This document shows, piece after piece, positions 42,375 to 43,577 of a DNA stretch of 43,577 nucleotides. The notes beneath the pieces were generated by a model. That model did no database searches, was not told the DNA's origin, and saw nothing but the letters and a program-made list of their open reading frames with translations. How positions within the stretch are numbered: the first letter of the stretch is position 1; every line of letters starts with the position of its first letter. The position numbers and the translations under genes were made by a program. Source of the stretch: Bacillota bacterium (lineage in GTDB: Bacteria; Bacillota; Dethiobacteria; DTU022; UBA8154); NCBI GenBank assembly GCA_012728375.1, contig JAAYFF010000026.1, positions 1 to 43,577 on the forward strand, in the 5' to 3' direction.

Positions 42375-43452
42375 ATGAAACATATTATTCATACCACAAT
42401 AATATTCATCTTTATAACAATATGTATTACAAAAGTAGCAGCAGAAGAAAATAATTTTGAGCAGAAAATACAACATACAAATGAGCATAATCACATTAAT
42501 GTAATTTATACTAGAAACAATATAGAGATGATCTCAATAAGAGACATAGCAAAGATATTAAATACACAAATTACATGGTATGAAGAAAGTAGAATAATTA
42601 AAACTCCTAATTTTAATATTTGCTTAATAGATAAAAAATATTTTAACGGGGAAAATGTCTTTAATTTTAAGCACGTAGATATCCATCACAATGGTAGAAC
42701 ATTTTTAACCTTAGCAGATATAGAAAATATATTTAACATAAGGATAAATTTAGAACAAAAAATATTGAATAAAGAAGATAAGGAGCTGAAATTAAGCGTA
42801 GATGATTTAACACAAATTTATTACAAATATTCAGACAAAGTACATAAATTAATACCTATTTTAATGTATCATGTAATAGATGAAATGCCTTCCGAAGGCC
42901 TGGAGGGATTATTCACATCACCAGATAAATTTAAAGAGCAATTAGATTGGCTAAAAAGCAGCGGATATAATACAGTAACAATGAAAGAAGTTCTGGATCA
43001 TTGGAATTTAAGTCAACCAATATTAGAGAATCCTATCGTTTTAACTTTCGATGACGGGCGTCTAGACGGATACACTACCGTCTTACCTCTATTAATTGAA
43101 AGGGACATGGTAGGTTCTTTTTATATCATGCCAAAATTCGTAGGTTCATAACATCCATATGACAGAAGAAAATCTAAAGGAGATGAGCAGGTATGGTATG
43201 GAAATAGATTCTCACTCATATTCTCATGCTAACTTAACGGAAATATCTGATGAACAGTTAAAAAGAGAGATATACGACACAAAAGAATATTTAGAAAACC
43301 TATTAAACATAAACTCTAGAGTATTCTGCTATCCTTACGGAAAAACAAACTATAGAGTAATTGAAGAATTAAAAAAATACGGGTATGAAGCAGCACTAAC
43401 TACGCTTTATGGGCGGGCAGACATTAATCAAGATAGCTCATTAGCCCCTTAA
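42375..43452 (+). pseudogene. Polysaccharide deacetylase with stalk-like domain, frameshifted and 3'-truncated
   Basis: Reading frame 1 (42375-43151, 258 aa) has a signal peptide (KHIIHTTIIFIFITICITKVAA), a degenerate stalk-like domain and the start of a NodB-type deacetylase domain with the metal motif LTFDDG. It stops at TAA after KFVGS. The domain continues in another frame at 43159 with EMSRYGMEIDSHSYSHANL, containing the H-S-x-x-H metal ligands, and FCYPYGKTN. Dropping one T near 43149 joins them as VGSNIHMTEENL. The end runs into IS sequence at about 43440, so the last part is missing too. Much more AT-rich than the rest of the window. Confidence 0.8.
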
Positions 43453-43577
43453 CTCATTTGGACAAGTAGTCTTAACTTGGTAAAATATTATAGGAGGGAG
43501 ATCCAAATGAGTAAACGGAGGCAACATTCAATCGAGACGAAGCTGAAGGTTGTCAAAGAGGTATTAGAAACCGGTAA
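43441..43577 (+). mobile_element. Left end of an IS3-like insertion sequence, cut by the window edge
   Basis: Family homology of the deacetylase stops near 43440 and a transposase orfA begins 65 bp later with its own AGGAGGG site, as in IS3/IS150 elements. The exact terminal inverted repeat cannot be fixed without the other end; the boundary is estimated to about 15 bp. Confidence 0.65.
43507..43577 (+). CDS. IS3-family transposase OrfA, 5' part
   Basis: The frame opens MSKRRQHSIETKLKVVKEVL and runs off the window. This is the N-terminal helix-turn-helix of IS3/IS150 OrfA proteins (K-x-S/H-x-E-x-K-L-x-x-V-x-x-x-L). AGGAGGG lies eight bases before the ATG. Only 23 codons are visible. Confidence 0.8.
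   Translation, partial: MSKRRQHSIETKLKVVKEVLETG

Overview
The window looks like chromosomal DNA of an anaerobic, endospore-forming Firmicute of the Peptococcaceae/Desulfotomaculum-Pelotomaculum type. This is an inference from gene content: [FeFe]-hydrogenase maturases, Coat-F spore proteins, a VanW protein, a long-leader T-box, and two different acetate/acyl-activating enzymes side by side. Start codons TTG and GTG are frequent and the ribosome binding sites are strong AGGAGG types, which also fits.

Layout. 1-1295: a C-free 21-bp tandem repeat, then a malate/lactate dehydrogenase-family gene on the minus strand with its own terminator. 1550-5562 (minus): an operon reading TM1266-like regulator, hydE, hydG, hydF, with a good sigma-A promoter at 5643-5671; it builds the H-cluster of [FeFe] hydrogenase, but no hydrogenase structural gene is in the window. 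5866-6785: decaying genes (an RNA methyltransferase C-terminus, an M15 peptidase and a frameshifted holin-like gene). 7093-7206: tRNA-Pro(GGG) behind a consensus promoter. 7606-9422: polyamine genes (SAM decarboxylase, aminopropyltransferase) and ndk. 9602-18103: VanW, gltX, a glycosyltransferase, a cyclophilin-like protein, a YlqG/FlhX-like pair, a small holin-like protein and a class A penicillin-binding protein. 18174-18615 (minus): two Coat-F-type spore proteins.

18747-27413 is the centrepiece: a sigma-A promoter, an unusually long T-box leader and an eight-gene operon aroF-tyrA-aroA-aroC-aroB-aroE-aroK-aroQ::aroH. It holds every step from PEP plus erythrose-4-phosphate to chorismate, plus chorismate mutase and prephenate dehydrogenase. 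The leader appears to carry two complete specifier stems, one with a Phe codon (TTC) and one with a Tyr codon (TAC), but one T-box antiterminator and one terminator. The last gene fuses type II dehydroquinate dehydratase to an AroH-type chorismate mutase.

27419-41131: a six-LysM protein built from a duplicated three-LysM block, AMP-forming acetyl-CoA synthetase, an ADP-forming acyl-CoA synthetase, an Old Yellow Enzyme-type oxidoreductase, methyltransferase remnants around an HD-domain gene, small unknown genes, a polar amino-acid ABC transporter (binding protein, permease, ATPase), a TudS-related protein, a SplB-like radical SAM protein and an SdpI-like membrane protein.

41132-43577 is a decaying, more AT-rich end. 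It holds a diverged direct repeat of about 110-120 bp, a truncated nucleotidyltransferase, a signal-less stalk domain, a polysaccharide deacetylase broken by a one-base frameshift, and the start of an IS3-like insertion sequence that runs off the window.
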